From: Cryobacterium sp. | GTDB lineage: Bacteria > Actinomycetota > Actinomycetes > Actinomycetales > Microbacteriaceae | Direction: 5' to 3' | Length of the DNA stretch: 64,000 nucleotides | Assembly (NCBI GenBank): GCA_019638935.1 | Contig: JAHBSW010000007.1 | Coordinates: 21,756-85,755 of the forward strand | In this document: piece after piece, positions 1-9,903 of the stretch | Numbering within the stretch: the stretch's first letter is position 1 | How the letters are laid out: every line of letters begins with the position of its first letter | Program-made: the position numbers and the translations under genes | The notes under the pieces: generated by a model | Seen by the model: only the letters and a program-made list of their open reading frames with translations | What the model was told of the DNA's origin: nothing | Database searches by the model: none

Positions 1-183
1 GAGAGCCTTGAGGCGGTTCCTCAGCATCCACTCCGGTTCATCCTTGAGCGTGGAAATGCCCGTGACGACCTCCGCGGAGATGCCCCGCTCGGCGGCGGCA
101 CCGGCGGCATCGGAGTCAGACCAGCCGAACTCGTAGACACCGAGGTCTTTGAGTTCGGGTCGGTCGATCAAGACGTCCGACAT
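1..183 (-). CDS. sufB: Fe-S cluster assembly protein SufB, N-terminal part (runs off the left edge)
   Basis: Only the first 61 codons lie in the window; the gene continues beyond base 1. The protein begins MSDVLIDRPELKDLG and has the segments YEFGWSDSD and LKDEPEWMLRNRLKAL, which are typical of the SufB N-terminus. SufB is part of the SufBCD scaffold that assembles Fe-S clusters in the cytoplasm. The ATG at 183 is preceded by AAAGGAG with an 8-base spacer, so the start is well supported. It is divergent from ctaA. No SufR-type repressor gene lies immediately upstream, where many actinobacteria carry one. The SufB call is confident, but the catalytic core is outside the window. Confidence 0.9.
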   Translation of the reverse strand, partial: MSDVLIDRPELKDLGVYEFGWSDSDAAGAAAERGISAEVVTGISTLKDEPEWMLRNRLKAL

Positions 184-265
184 TTTACGACTCCTTTACC
201 TTTTGCTCTCCGGGCAACCCGGCACTGTCACACTCAACTCGGGGGCCGCACCACGCGCAGATCCC

Positions 266-299
266 AGCCGCCCGGCTTTTACAGCGATACGGGCGGGCT
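266..299. repeat. Inverted repeat between divergent sufB and ctaA
   Basis: The arms AGCCGCCCG (266-274) and CGGGCGGGCT (290-299) pair with one bulged base around a 15-base loop. It lies in the ~290-base divergent intergenic region. It could be a leader hairpin or a protein-binding site. No T-tract follows, so an intrinsic terminator is unlikely. Downstream of it TAGACT (308-313) resembles a -10 hexamer facing ctaA, but I see no good -35. Nothing else recognisable fills this gap. Confidence 0.3.
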
Positions 300-474
300 G
301 TCGCGCATAGACTGTGCGTGAGGTCATGGCGTCGTTGCCGTAGCCGCGCGCCGGAACTGACTACCGTCACGGGCATCGCCCTCCACATTCGATCCTACAG
401 CGTTGCCCGCGCAATAGCTGGGTCGGACATGGCCGGGTCGCATCAGTTCCCGCGACGATCGATCAGGAGAGAGC

Positions 475-1371
475 TTGTCCAGCACACCAGTAACGACACG
501 ACGATCACCGCTGCCCACTCACGTCGTCGTGCTCGCGTGGGCATCGTTCGTGCTGAATGTGCTCATCATCGCGACGGGCGGCACGGTGCGCCTCACCGGC
601 TCCGGGCTGGGCTGCACCGACTGGCCGGTGTGCACCCCCGGCTCTCTCGTTCCCACCCCCGAGCTCGGCATCCACGGCATCATCGAGTTCGCGAATCGCA
701 CCATTTCGGGACCGCTGCTGCTGGCGGCGCTCCTCGTCGTCTTCGTGAGCTGGCGGATCCGCCAGCAGCGCCGCGACCTTCTCGTCATCTCCCTCATCGT
801 GCTCGCCCTCGTCATCCTGCAGGCGTTCGTCGGGGCATTCGTCGTCTGGGAGGAGCTGTCGGCAGCCCTCGTAGGTTTTCACTACACGGTCTCTGTCGTC
901 ATCGTATGCATCACCGCCGCATATCTCGCGCGTACGGTCGATGCGCCAGGACCACGCGAACTCGCCGTGCCGCGAGGCTTCGCGATCGTGACCCACGTCA
1001 CGACGTTCGTGATGGCCGTGACAATCATCTTCGGCGTCGTGACGACCGCGTCCGGCCCGCACTCCGGTGACGAGAACGTCGTGCGCGACGGATTCGACGC
1101 GACCCTGATGAGCCATGTCCACGCCTGGCCCGGCTACGTGCTCGCCGTGCTCATCGCCGTGCTCGTGGTGTGGAGCGCGATCGCGCGACTGCGCCCGCTC
1201 CGCTGGACGCTCGCGCTGCTCGCGATCACCCTCGTGCAGATCGCGATCGGCATCTATCAGGCCCGCAACGGCCTGCCGCCCTTCGCGGTCGGCGTGCACA
1301 TGGTGCTCGCCGCGCTCAACGCTGCCGCGCTCACCGTCGTGGTGCTGCGGCTGAAGAAGCCCGCTGCCTAG
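475..1371 (+). CDS. ctaA: Heme A synthase (COX15/CtaA family)
   Basis: This integral membrane enzyme oxidises the C8 methyl of heme O to give heme A for aa3-type cytochrome oxidase. The 298-residue product has about eight hydrophobic segments. Family landmarks are present: the extracytoplasmic Cys pair (C47, C53 in GCTDWPVC), GIHGIIEFANR with H67 and E71, H136 in GFHYTVS, H214/H216 in SHVHAWPG and H275 in GVHMVL. These are the expected heme ligands and catalytic acid. The start is TTG at 475, chosen because AGGAGA ends 4 bases upstream and the hydrophobic N-terminus follows. The gene runs convergently into ctaB with only 4 bases between the stops, so the two cytochrome-oxidase heme genes face each other. 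Confidence 0.93.
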   Translation: MSSTPVTTRRSPLPTHVVVLAWASFVLNVLIIATGGTVRLTGSGLGCTDWPVCTPGSLVPTPELGIHGIIEFANRTISGPLLLAALLVVFVSWRIRQQRRDLLVISLIVLALVILQAFVGAFVVWEELSAALVGFHYTVSVVIVCITAAYLARTVDAPGPRELAVPRGFAIVTHVTTFVMAVTIIFGVVTTASGPHSGDENVVRDGFDATLMSHVHAWPGYVLAVLIAVLVVWSAIARLRPLRWTLALLAITLVQIAIGIYQARNGLPPFAVGVHMVLAALNAAALTVVVLRLKKPAA

Positions 1372-1375
1372 TAGC

Positions 1376-2326
1376 TCAGAGCGGTAGCAGCGGATCCACG
1401 CCCACGGCGACGAACAAGAGCGTCAGGTAGGTGATCGAGGCGTGGAACACACGCATCGGCGTGCCCTCCTGTGCACGGATGGCTCGCGAGTAGAGCCGGT
1501 GCGACTCGACGACGAACCACACGCCCGATCCGAGCGCGACCACCGTGTACAGCACACCCATATCGGCAACGGGAATGAGCAGCAGCGAGCAGGCGACCGT
1601 GGCCCACGCGTAGAGCACGACCTGCAGGCCGACCTGAACGCGACCACGGACGACGGCCAGCATCGGAACCTCCGCCGCCGCGTAGTCCGCGCGGTACCGC
1701 ATGGAGAGCGGCCAGTAGTGCGGCGGGGTCCACAGGAAGACGACGACGAAGAGGATGGCGGGCGCCCAGTCGAGCGATCCGGTGACGGCTGCCCAGCCGA
1801 CCAGCACGGGCATGCAGCCGGCTATGCCACCCCAGATGATGTTCTGCGGGGTGCGGCGCTTGAGCCAGAGCGAGTAGACGACGACGTAGAACACGTTGCC
1901 GAACACGGCGAGAGCTGCGGCCAACCAATTGACGAAGACGCCGAGCACGACCGTGGAGACCGCCCCGAGCACCCACGCGAAGACGATCGCCTCGCGGTCG
2001 GAGAGCTCACCCGTCACGAGAGGACGCTTGCTGGTTCGCTTCATGATGCGATCGATGTCGCGGTCGATGTAGCAGTTGAACGCGCCCGCGGAGCCCGCGC
2101 TCAGCGCGCCTCCGATGAGCGTGGCGAAGACGAGCCAGAGATCGGGAACACCTCGAGCAGCAAGGAACATGACGGGGATCGTCGTGATGAGCAGGAGCTC
2201 GATGATGCGCGGCTTGGTGAGGGCGACGTAGGCGAGAGCTTTGCGACGGAAGCCCACGGGCGCTCCCGGCTCGACAGCTCTCGAATCGACAGCGTCCGAA
2301 TCGACAGCGAGTGCTTTCGGTTCCAT
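1376..2326 (-). CDS. ctaB: Protoheme IX farnesyltransferase (heme O synthase)
   Basis: The enzyme transfers farnesyl from farnesyl-PP to heme B, making heme O, the substrate of CtaA next door. It belongs to the UbiA prenyltransferase superfamily. The first Asp-rich motif NCYIDRDID has N84, D88 and D92. The second conserved loop, [15 protein letters not shown], lies near residues 163-177. The length of 316 residues and the many membrane helices fit the family. The first ~25 residues are an unusual Ala/Val/Asp/Ser-rich extension encoded by three 15-base repeats; the usual CtaB body begins around residue 28. The gene is divergent from tkt. Confidence 0.94.
   Translation of the reverse strand: MEPKALAVDSDAVDSRAVEPGAPVGFRRKALAYVALTKPRIIELLLITTIPVMFLAARGVPDLWLVFATLIGGALSAGSAGAFNCYIDRDIDRIMKRTSKRPLVTGELSDREAIVFAWVLGAVSTVVLGVFVNWLAAALAVFGNVFYVVVYSLWLKRRTPQNIIWGGIAGCMPVLVGWAAVTGSLDWAPAILFVVVFLWTPPHYWPLSMRYRADYAAAEVPMLAVVRGRVQVGLQVVLYAWATVACSLLLIPVADMGVLYTVVALGSGVWFVVESHRLYSRAIRAQEGTPMRVFHASITYLTLLFVAVGVDPLLPL
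2271..2315 (-). repeat. Three tandem 15-base units inside the ctaB N-terminus
   Basis: On the plus strand, units starting TCGACAGC repeat at 2271, 2286 and 2301. The first two are nearly identical (TCGACAGCTCTCGAA and TCGACAGCGTCCGAA); the third diverges after TCGACAGCGA. They encode the reiterated AVDS/AVE element of the CtaB N-terminal extension. The 15-base period keeps the reading frame, so copy number could vary without breaking the gene. Confidence 0.6.
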
Positions 2327-2417
2327 GGCTCCCCGGTTCAGGCTTTCAACTACTCTTCGAGTCTAGGCGAGCCTCGGCAGCTCGGCGGCCCCACGTCCGC
2401 GCCAAAGGGGCCGCGCC

Positions 2418-2455
2418 TATACTTGAGAGGGTCTGCCCGCTCGGTGTTGCGGGCA
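2418..2455 (+). promoter_or_regulatory. Candidate -10 element and leader hairpin of the tkt operon
   Basis: TATACT at 2418-2423 is a good -10 match, but no convincing -35 is visible. Just downstream, TGCCCGC (2434-2440) and GCGGGCA (2449-2455) form a perfect 7-bp stem with an 8-base loop. If transcription starts near 2430, this hairpin sits at the very 5' end of the leader, about 55 bases before the tkt ATG. It could stabilise the mRNA or act in regulation. Confidence 0.4.
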
Positions 2456-2510
2456 CATCGAGGCGCACGATTGCCGCGCAGTTCCGAGCGAACGAAAGGT
2501 CCACGATCCG

Positions 2511-4601
2511 ATGGCAGCACTCCAGTGGGAGCCGATTGACAGCCGAGCCGTGGACACGGCCCGAATCCTCGCCGCCGACGCGGTGGAGAAGGCGGGCGGC
2601 GGCCACCCCGGCACTGCGATGAGCCTCGCTCCCGCTGCCTATCTGCTGTATCAGCGCATCATGCGCCACGATCCCTCGGACGCCGACTGGATCGGCCGCG
2701 ACCGCTTCATCCTCTCCGCGGGCCACAGCTCGCTGACCCAGTACATCCAGCTCTACCTCGGCGGTTTCGGCCTGGAGCTCGACGACCTCAAGCAGCTGCG
2801 TCAGTGGGGATCGAAGACGCCCGGACACCCCGAGTACGGCCACACGACGGGCGTGGAGACAACGACCGGTCCGCTCGGGCAGGGCATCTCGACTGCGGTC
2901 GGCTTCGCCTACGCCGCTCGCTACGAGCGCGGGCTCTTCGATCCCGACGCCGCGCCGGGACACAGCCCGTTCGACCACGACATCTACGTCATCGCGAGCG
3001 ACGGCGACCTGCAGGAGGGCGTGAGTGCCGAGGCATCATCGCTCGCCGGCCACCAGAAGCTCGGCAACCTCACGGTCATCTACGACGCGAACCAGATCTC
3101 CATCGAGGACGACACCGACATCGCCTTCACCGAGGATGTCGCTGCTCGCTACGCCGCCTACAACTGGCACGTGCAGGTCGTCGACTGGAAGCGGACGGGA
3201 GACTACGTCGAGGACGTCCACGAGCTCTATTCGGCGCTCGAGGCCGCCAAGGCGCAGACCCTGCAGCCCTCTCTCATCGTGCTGAAGACCATCATCGGCT
3301 GGCCGTCTCCGACCAAGCAGAACACCGGTAAGATTCACGGCTCGGCCCTCGGCGCCGACGAACTCGCCGCCGTCAAGGGCGTGCTGGGCTTCGACCCCGA
3401 GAAGCACTTCGAGGTGCAGGCGGACGTTCTCGAGCACACTCGCTCACTCGCCCAGCGCGCCAACACGGTTCGGCAGGAGTGGGACGAACGATTCGCCGAG
3501 TGGGCGATGGCGAACCCTGAGCGCAAGGCGCTGTTCGATCGGCTCGAGTCGGGCGAGCTCCCGTCGTCGCTGGAAGACGCGCTCCCCCGGTTCGAGCCCG
3601 GCACCGAGGTGTCCACGCGCGCCGCATCCGGAAAGGTGCTCACGGCCCTGGGCGCCGAACTGCCCGAGCTGTGGGGTGGGTCAGCCGATCTCGCAGAGTC
3701 GAACAACACCACGATCGGCGACGCCAAGTCCTTCGTGCCCGTCGAGCACTCGACGGACATGTGGCAGGGCGACCCCTACGGGCGTGTGCTGCACTTCGGC
3801 ATTCGCGAGCACGCCATGGGCGCGATCCTCAACGGCATCGCCCTGCACGGTCCGACTCGTGCGTACGGCGGAACCTTCCTGATCTTCAGCGACTACATGC
3901 GCCCCGCGGTTCGCCTTGCGGCGCTCATGGGAGCCCCGAGCCTCTTCGTGTGGACGCACGACTCCGTCGCGCTCGGCGGCGACGGCCCGACGCACCAGCC
4001 CATCGAGCAGCTGTGGGCGCTTCGCGCGATCCCGGGTCTCGACGTCGTTCGTCCCGCGGACGCCAACGAGACCGCGTGGGCGTGGCTCACGATGCTGAAG
4101 CGCCGCAGCGGCCCCGCGGGAATCGCGCTGAGCCGTCAGAATCTCCCCGTGTTCGACCGCGGCGACGGTGACGCTCACGGCGACGTTCTCGCCTCGGCCG
4201 AGAACACCTCGAAGGGTGCCTATGTGCTCGCCGAGGCGGCGGGCGGTTCCCCCGATGTCATCCTCATCGCCACCGGCTCCGAAGTGCAGTTCGCCATCGA
4301 AGCGCGGACGGCCCTCGCCGGCGAGGGGATCCGCGCGCGCGTGGTCTCGGCTCCGAGCCTCGAGTGGTTCGGTGAGCAGAGTGCCGAGTACCGCGAGTCG
4401 GTGCTTCCGGCATCCGTCACCGCGCGCGTGTCCGTGGAAGCAGGACTCGCTCTCGGCTGGCGCAACTACATCGGCGATCGGGGCCGCAGCGTCTCGATCG
4501 AGCACTATGGAGCGTCCGCCGACTACGAGGTGCTCTACAAGGAGTTCGGCATGACAGCGGACGCCGTTGTCGCCGCGGCCAAGGAATCGCTGGCGCACTG
4601 A
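2511..4601 (+). CDS. tkt: Transketolase
   Basis: This cytoplasmic, thiamine-diphosphate-dependent enzyme of the non-oxidative pentose phosphate pathway moves two-carbon units between sugar phosphates. At 696 residues it matches the family length. The N-terminal TPP-binding domain shows GGHPGTAMS (H32), [10 protein letters not shown] (63-72) and the diphosphate/Mg motif SDGDLQEG (163-170). The middle pyrimidine-binding domain carries FGIREHAMG, with E433 as the conserved catalytic glutamate, and a C-terminal domain follows. A GAAAGG sequence lies 11 bases before the ATG. It is the first gene of a plus-strand run (tkt-tal-pgi-zwf-opcA-pgl) supplying NADPH, pentoses and erythrose-4-phosphate. 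Confidence 0.96.
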   Translation: MAALQWEPIDSRAVDTARILAADAVEKAGGGHPGTAMSLAPAAYLLYQRIMRHDPSDADWIGRDRFILSAGHSSLTQYIQLYLGGFGLELDDLKQLRQWGSKTPGHPEYGHTTGVETTTGPLGQGISTAVGFAYAARYERGLFDPDAAPGHSPFDHDIYVIASDGDLQEGVSAEASSLAGHQKLGNLTVIYDANQISIEDDTDIAFTEDVAARYAAYNWHVQVVDWKRTGDYVEDVHELYSALEAAKAQTLQPSLIVLKTIIGWPSPTKQNTGKIHGSALGADELAAVKGVLGFDPEKHFEVQADVLEHTRSLAQRANTVRQEWDERFAEWAMANPERKALFDRLESGELPSSLEDALPRFEPGTEVSTRAASGKVLTALGAELPELWGGSADLAESNNTTIGDAKSFVPVEHSTDMWQGDPYGRVLHFGIREHAMGAILNGIALHGPTRAYGGTFLIFSDYMRPAVRLAALMGAPSLFVWTHDSVALGGDGPTHQPIEQLWALRAIPGLDVVRPADANETAWAWLTMLKRRSGPAGIALSRQNLPVFDRGDGDAHGDVLASAENTSKGAYVLAEAAGGSPDVILIATGSEVQFAIEARTALAGEGIRARVVSAPSLEWFGEQSAEYRESVLPASVTARVSVEAGLALGWRNYIGDRGRSVSIEHYGASADYEVLYKEFGMTADAVVAAAKESLAH

Positions 4602-4641
4602 CCTCGCTCGCCGAAGCGCCCGCCACAACAAGGAGATAGCA

Positions 4642-5754
4642 ATGACCACGCCCAACCCACTCGCCGCGCTCTCCGCGGCGGGTGTCAGCATCTGGCTCGA
4701 TGACCTCTCTCGTGACCGCATCGTTTCGGGCGGCCTCGCGAAGCTCATCGAGGAACGTCACGTGGTCGGTGTCACCACGAACCCCACGATCTTCGCGAAC
4801 GCCCTCGCCGGTGGCTCGTCCTACGACGAGCATGTCGCCGAGCTGGCGAAGGCGGATGCCTCGGTCACCGACGCCGTGTTCGAGATCACGACGGATGACG
4901 TGCGCCAGGCGTGCGACATCTTCCGCCCCGTGTATGACGCGAGCGGTGGCCTCGACGGCCGAGTCTCGATCGAGGTCGAACCCGGTCTGGCTCGCGACAC
5001 CGCTGGCACCATCGCCCAGGGACTCAGCCTCTGGAAGACGGTCGACCGCCCCAACGTCATGATCAAGGTTCCGGCGACCGCCGAGGGGCTCGAGGCGATC
5101 GCCGAGCTCACGGGCCAGGGTGTGAGTGTCAATGTCACCCTCATCTTCAGTCTCGAGCGTCACCGCGAGGTGATCAATGCCTACCTCACCGGTCTCGAAC
5201 GCGCGAAGGCCGCGGGAATCGACCTCTCGACCATTCGCTCGGTCGCCTCGTTCTTCGTGTCCCGTGTCGACACCGAGGTGGACAGCCGACTCGAGTCGAT
5301 CGGCACCTCCGAGGCTCTCGCGCTCAAGGGCAGGTCGGGAATCGCCAACGCGAGGCTCGCCTATCAGGTGTTCGAGCAGGCGTTCTCGAGCGAGCGTGCA
5401 CGCGGTTTGCTCGGGGCCGGTGCGCACGTGCAGCGTCCGCTCTGGGCCTCCACCGGCGTCAAGGATCCCGCGCTCAAAGACACGCTCTACGTGGAGGAGC
5501 TCGTCGCCTCTGACACCGTCAACACGATGCCCGAGAAGACGATGGAGGCCGCATTCGATCACGGCGAGATCCGAGGCGACACCGTCACCGGCGCATATGC
5601 GTCCGCCAACGCGACCCTCGACGCACTCCACGAGCTCGGGGTCTCCTACGACGAGGTCACCGACCTGCTCGAGCGTGAGGGCATCGAGAAGTTCAATGCC
5701 TCGTGGGACGACCTGCTGAGCACGGTCTCGAAGGCTCTCGAGGCCGCCAAATGA
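4642..5754 (+). CDS. tal: Transaldolase
   Basis: The enzyme transfers a dihydroxyacetone unit between sedoheptulose-7-P and glyceraldehyde-3-P. The 370-residue product has the beta-barrel landmarks [11 protein letters not shown] (45-55) and [12 protein letters not shown] (139-150), where K142 is the Schiff-base lysine. The start is the ATG at 4642, preceded by AAGGAG at 4630-4635 (6-base spacer). An in-frame upstream start would overlap tkt and lacks such a site. The stop overlaps the pgi start as ATGA, which indicates translational coupling. It belongs to the long actinobacterial/cyanobacterial type rather than the short fructose-6-P aldolase type. Confidence 0.95.
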   Translation: MTTPNPLAALSAAGVSIWLDDLSRDRIVSGGLAKLIEERHVVGVTTNPTIFANALAGGSSYDEHVAELAKADASVTDAVFEITTDDVRQACDIFRPVYDASGGLDGRVSIEVEPGLARDTAGTIAQGLSLWKTVDRPNVMIKVPATAEGLEAIAELTGQGVSVNVTLIFSLERHREVINAYLTGLERAKAAGIDLSTIRSVASFFVSRVDTEVDSRLESIGTSEALALKGRSGIANARLAYQVFEQAFSSERARGLLGAGAHVQRPLWASTGVKDPALKDTLYVEELVASDTVNTMPEKTMEAAFDHGEIRGDTVTGAYASANATLDALHELGVSYDEVTDLLEREGIEKFNASWDDLLSTVSKALEAAK

Positions 5755-7358
5755 GCTTCGACATAGCGGTCACGGGCGACGCCCTCGCGGCGGTGGAACG
5801 CATCGTTCCGCAGCTCGTGAGCGACCTCGTCGCGTCGCGCATCACCGCACAGGACCCGACCCTGTGGGGTGCGGATGCCGAGGCCGAGTCCTCGGTTCGG
5901 CTCGGCTGGACCGAGGCGATAGCGGTGTCCCGACCGCTGGTCGACGACATCCTCGCACTCCGCGATCGACTCCGCTCGCTCGGGGTCGACCGCATCATCC
6001 TCTGCGGCATGGGCGGCTCGTCGCTCGCACCCGAGGTCATCTCGCGCACCGCGGGCGTTCCGCTGACGATTCTCGACACCACGGACCCGGATCAGATCAG
6101 GGCCGTGCTCGACAAGGGGCTGAGGTCGAGCGCGGTCGTCATCGCGTCGAAGTCGGGCTCGACAGTCGAGACCGACAGTCACCGCCGCCTGTTCGAGCGC
6201 GAGTTCGAGGCCGCCAAGGTCGATCCGCAGGACCGCATCGTCATCGTGACCGACCCCGAGTCACCGCTCGACTCGTTCGCACGAGCGGCCGGCTACCGAG
6301 TCTTCAACGCCGACCCCCATGTGGGTGGTCGCTACTCCGCGCTCACCGCCTTCGGTCTGGTGCCCGCCGGGCTCGCCGGTGTCGACCTCGACGCCCTGCT
6401 CGACGAGGCGGAGTCGGTCGCCGTTCGCTGCGCCACCGACCGGGCCGACAACCCCGCTCTCGTGCTCGGGGCGGCGATCGCCGGCACCAAGCCGCTTCGC
6501 GACAAGCTCGGGATCGTCGCAGACGGCACCCACATCATGGGTCTCGGCGACTGGATCGAGCAGCTCATCGCGGAGTCGACGGGAAAGAACGACACCGGGC
6601 TTCTGCCGGTCGTGCTCGAGCACGACGCGCCCGAGCTCGAGCAGCGTCCGGCCGACCTTCAGGTGGTTCGTCTCGTGCAGAGCGCCAGGGCGACTCACGA
6701 GGTGATCGAGGGTGAGATCGAGATCAGCGCCACTCTCGGTGCCCACTTCCTCGTCTGGGAGTACGCGACGGCGATCGCCGGTCGCCTGCTGCGGGTGAAT
6801 CCCTTCGACCAGCCCGATGTCGAGTCGGCCAAGATCGCGGCCCGCAGTCTGCTCGACGCGCCACCCGAGGTCGAGCCGGCGGCATTCGTCGACGCCGGCA
6901 TCGAGGTGCGCGCGACTCCCGGTCTGCTCGACGGTGTCAGCACTGTCGCCGGAGCGATCGAGCGCTTGCTCGCCGAACTCGGCGATGCGAGCTACGTGAG
7001 CGTTCAGGCCTACCTCGACCGGGTTCACTTCGGTCGGGCGTCGGACCTGCGCCGTGCGATCGCCGAGCTCAGCAACCGCCCCACGACCTTCGGCTGGGGA
7101 CCACGGTTTCTGCACTCGACCGGGCAGTTCCACAAGGGAGGGCCGAAGGTCGGCGTGTTCCTGCAGCTCACGTCGCGCGCCGAACAGGATCTCGACATCC
7201 CCGGCCGGCCGTTCAGCTTCGGTCAGCTGATCCAGTCGCAGGCGGCCGGTGACGCGGGTGTGCTGGGGCTTCAGCGGCGCCCCGTGCTGACGCTGACGCT
7301 CGTGGAGGGAGCGCACTCGCTCGACGCACTCTTCGACGCACTCCGCGCGAGCGAGTAA
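5751..7358 (+). CDS. pgi: Glucose-6-phosphate isomerase
   Basis: The enzyme interconverts glucose-6-P and fructose-6-P, connecting glycolysis with the pentose phosphate genes around it. The 535-residue product has two sugar-isomerase (SIS) domains: [10 protein letters not shown] near residue 86, SKSGSTVET near 133, and the C-terminal segment [10 protein letters not shown] near 455. The ATG overlaps the tal stop (ATGA). The sequence resembles the isomerase half of the transaldolase/isomerase fusion proteins known in some bacteria more than it resembles the classical E. coli-type enzyme. I judge this from the motif pattern only. The call as an isomerase is firm. Confidence 0.92.
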   Translation: MSFDIAVTGDALAAVERIVPQLVSDLVASRITAQDPTLWGADAEAESSVRLGWTEAIAVSRPLVDDILALRDRLRSLGVDRIILCGMGGSSLAPEVISRTAGVPLTILDTTDPDQIRAVLDKGLRSSAVVIASKSGSTVETDSHRRLFEREFEAAKVDPQDRIVIVTDPESPLDSFARAAGYRVFNADPHVGGRYSALTAFGLVPAGLAGVDLDALLDEAESVAVRCATDRADNPALVLGAAIAGTKPLRDKLGIVADGTHIMGLGDWIEQLIAESTGKNDTGLLPVVLEHDAPELEQRPADLQVVRLVQSARATHEVIEGEIEISATLGAHFLVWEYATAIAGRLLRVNPFDQPDVESAKIAARSLLDAPPEVEPAAFVDAGIEVRATPGLLDGVSTVAGAIERLLAELGDASYVSVQAYLDRVHFGRASDLRRAIAELSNRPTTFGWGPRFLHSTGQFHKGGPKVGVFLQLTSRAEQDLDIPGRPFSFGQLIQSQAAGDAGVLGLQRRPVLTLTLVEGAHSLDALFDALRASE

Positions 7359-7366
7359 CACCCACG

Positions 7367-8908
7367 ATGCCCGAGGTCACGATCTCTGCAGAGTCCAACC
7401 CTCTGCGTTCCCGGCTCGACCGACGACTCAACCGCATCGCAGGGCCGAGCGCACTCGTGATCTTCGGCGTCACGGGCGATCTCGCACGCAAGAAGCTCAT
7501 GCCCGCGGTCTACGATCTCGCCAACCGCGGCCTCCTGCCACCGGGATTCGCCCTCGTGGGGTTCGCGCGTCGCGAGTGGTCGCACGAAGACTTCGCGGTG
7601 ACAGTGCATGACGCGGTGCGCGACCACGCGCGTACCCCCTTCGACGAGGACGTCTGGGCGCAGCTGTCCAAGGGCATCCGCTTCGTCGAGGGCGAGTTCG
7701 GAGACGACGCCGCGTTCGACCGGCTGAAGAATGTCTTGGCGGAACTCGATGAGGTGCGCGGCACGATGGGGAACCACGCGTTCTATCTCTCCATCCCGCC
7801 GAAGTCGTTCCCCGTGGTGACGGAGCAGCTCAAGCGATCCGGACTCGCCGATGAGGTCGCCGGGTCGTGGCGCCGCGTCGTCATCGAGAAGCCGTTCGGG
7901 CACGACCTCGAGTCCGCACGCGAGCTCAACGACACCGTTCTGTCGGTGTTCCCGCCCGATTCCGTGTTCCGCATCGACCACTACCTCGGCAAGGAGACGG
8001 TGCAGAACATACTCGCGCTGCGCTTCGCCAACGAGCTCTTCGAGCCGATCTGGAACGCCGATCATGTCGACCACGTGCAGATCACCATGGCGGAGGACAT
8101 CGGGGTGGGTGGTCGCGCCGGCTACTACGACGGGATCGGGGCGGCACGCGACGTCATCCAGAACCACCTCCTGCAGCTGCTCGCTCTCACCGCGATGGAG
8201 GAGCCCGTCTCCTTCGACGCGCGCGACCTGCGCGCTGAGAAGGAGAAGGTGCTCTCGGCCGTTCGACTGCCGGACGATCTCTCGACGGCCACCGCGCGCG
8301 GTCAGTACTCGCCGGGGTGGCAGGGCGGCGAGAAGGTCGTCGGCTTTCTCGACGAAGACGGCATGAACCCGGAGTCGGCGACCGAGACCTACGCCGCACT
8401 GCGTCTCAACATCAACACTCGGCGCTGGGAAGGGGTTCCTTTCTACCTGCGCGCCGGCAAGCGCCTCGGCCGCCGAGTGACCGAGATCGCGGTCGTGTTC
8501 AAGCGCGCCCCGCAGTATCTGTTCGCCGAGAGCCAGACCTCCGCACTCGGTCAGAACGCGCTCGTCATCCGCGTGCAACCGGATGAGGGGGTGACCATTC
8601 GCTTCGGCTCCAAGGTTCCCGGTCCAGCCATGCACGTGCGCGACGTCACGATGGACTTCGGCTACGGTCACGCGTTCACCGAGGACAGTCCCGAGGCCTA
8701 CGAACGCCTCATTCTCGACATGCTCATGGGCGACCCTCCTCTCTTTCCGCGCCACGAGGAGGTCGAGCTCAGCTGGAAGATCCTCGACCCCGTCGAAGAG
8801 TTCTGGGCGCGGGGCGGAACTCCCGAGCCCTACCGGCCGGGAACCTGGGGTCCGGCGTCGGCCGATGAGCTGCTCGCTCGCGATGGCCGGGTGTGGAGGC
8901 GTCCATGA
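7367..8908 (+). CDS. zwf: Glucose-6-phosphate 1-dehydrogenase
   Basis: This first enzyme of the oxidative pentose phosphate pathway oxidises glucose-6-P to 6-phosphogluconolactone with NADP+. The 513-residue product has the nucleotide-binding motif GVTGDLARKK (34-43), the IEKPFG strand and the substrate/catalytic motif RIDHYLGKE (202-210), with H205 and K209 positioned as in the family. The ATG follows the pgi stop by 8 bases, and the gene ends in an ATGA overlap with opcA, whose product is thought to help assemble this enzyme. Confidence 0.97.
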   Translation: MPEVTISAESNPLRSRLDRRLNRIAGPSALVIFGVTGDLARKKLMPAVYDLANRGLLPPGFALVGFARREWSHEDFAVTVHDAVRDHARTPFDEDVWAQLSKGIRFVEGEFGDDAAFDRLKNVLAELDEVRGTMGNHAFYLSIPPKSFPVVTEQLKRSGLADEVAGSWRRVVIEKPFGHDLESARELNDTVLSVFPPDSVFRIDHYLGKETVQNILALRFANELFEPIWNADHVDHVQITMAEDIGVGGRAGYYDGIGAARDVIQNHLLQLLALTAMEEPVSFDARDLRAEKEKVLSAVRLPDDLSTATARGQYSPGWQGGEKVVGFLDEDGMNPESATETYAALRLNINTRRWEGVPFYLRAGKRLGRRVTEIAVVFKRAPQYLFAESQTSALGQNALVIRVQPDEGVTIRFGSKVPGPAMHVRDVTMDFGYGHAFTEDSPEAYERLILDMLMGDPPLFPRHEEVELSWKILDPVEEFWARGGTPEPYRPGTWGPASADELLARDGRVWRRP

Positions 8909-9903
8909 TCGTCGATCTTCCCGACACCACCACGAGCAAGGTGTCTCGCGCGCTCGTCGACCTTCGCGAGGAGGGCGGAGCCGTCGCACTCGGTCGCGTG
9001 CTGACCCTCATCATCTGCACGAGCAAGGGTGAGGTCGAAGAAGCGATCGCCGCGGCGAACGACGCTTCGCGCGAGCATCCGATGCGCGTCATCGTGCTCT
9101 CGATCGACGCGGATGCCGACTCTCACCAGCTCGACGCCGAGATCCGGGTCGGCGGCGACGCGGGTGCGAGCGAGGTCATCATCCTGCGCGCCCACGGCGA
9201 TTCCGCCAGCAACGAGGAGAGCCTCGTCACCGGCCTGCTCCTGCCGGACGCCCCCGTCGTCGCGTGGTGGCCGGGCCACGCGCCAGCGATCACCGGTGAG
9301 TCGGCGATCGGACGCATGGCACAGCGCAGAATCACCGATGCTGCGGTGCAGGAGGATCCGCGATCCTTCCTCCTCCGACTGGCCGCGTCATACCAGCCCG
9401 GTGACACGGACTTCGCGTGGACGAGACTCACGCTGTGGCGCGCGCAGCTTGCGGCCGTGCTCGACCAGCCCCCGTATGAGCCGGTCACGGCGGTCGCCGT
9501 GACCGGAAGCAACGACTCCCCATCGACGACGCTGCTCGCCGCATGGCTGCAGGGCGCTCTGCGAGTTCATGTCGAACAGACCCTTGTCGATTCGGCGGGG
9601 GCGCGGCCGGGCATCCACAGTGTGACCCTCTCGCGGCCGAGCGGCGATATCGTGCTCGCGCGAGTGCAGCCGAGCGTGGCCGAGCTCACTCAGCCCGGCC
9701 AGCCGAACCACGACATCCCGCTCCCCCGCCGAAGCCTGCGCGATTGTCTCGCGGAGGAGCTGCGGCAGCTCGACCCCGACGATCTCTTCGGCCGCGTGAT
9801 CCGCGACGATCTCACGCGGCTCGACGAGCCCGTGACGGAATCGATCGCCATCATACCGCCGGCCGCCGACGCCGACGGCACAGCATCGGAAGGAACCCCG
9901 TGA
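8905..9903 (+). CDS. opcA: Glucose-6-phosphate dehydrogenase assembly protein OpcA
   Basis: OpcA homologues lie immediately after zwf in cyanobacteria and actinobacteria and are needed for full G6P dehydrogenase activity; they act as an assembly or allosteric partner rather than an enzyme. The 332-residue product starts MIVDLPDTTTSKVSRALVDL and has the conserved segment PVVAWWPG near residue 116. The ATG at 8905 overlaps the zwf stop (ATGA) and the end overlaps pgl (GTGA), so zwf, opcA and pgl form one coupled set. The assignment rests on family resemblance plus context; no catalytic motif is expected. Confidence 0.93.
   Translation: MIVDLPDTTTSKVSRALVDLREEGGAVALGRVLTLIICTSKGEVEEAIAAANDASREHPMRVIVLSIDADADSHQLDAEIRVGGDAGASEVIILRAHGDSASNEESLVTGLLLPDAPVVAWWPGHAPAITGESAIGRMAQRRITDAAVQEDPRSFLLRLAASYQPGDTDFAWTRLTLWRAQLAAVLDQPPYEPVTAVAVTGSNDSPSTTLLAAWLQGALRVHVEQTLVDSAGARPGIHSVTLSRPSGDIVLARVQPSVAELTQPGQPNHDIPLPRRSLRDCLAEELRQLDPDDLFGRVIRDDLTRLDEPVTESIAIIPPAADADGTASEGTP

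Noticed and set aside
7271-8989. A 572-codon minus-strand frame opposite zwf
   Set aside because: It is an antisense artefact; zwf on the plus strand has all catalytic motifs.
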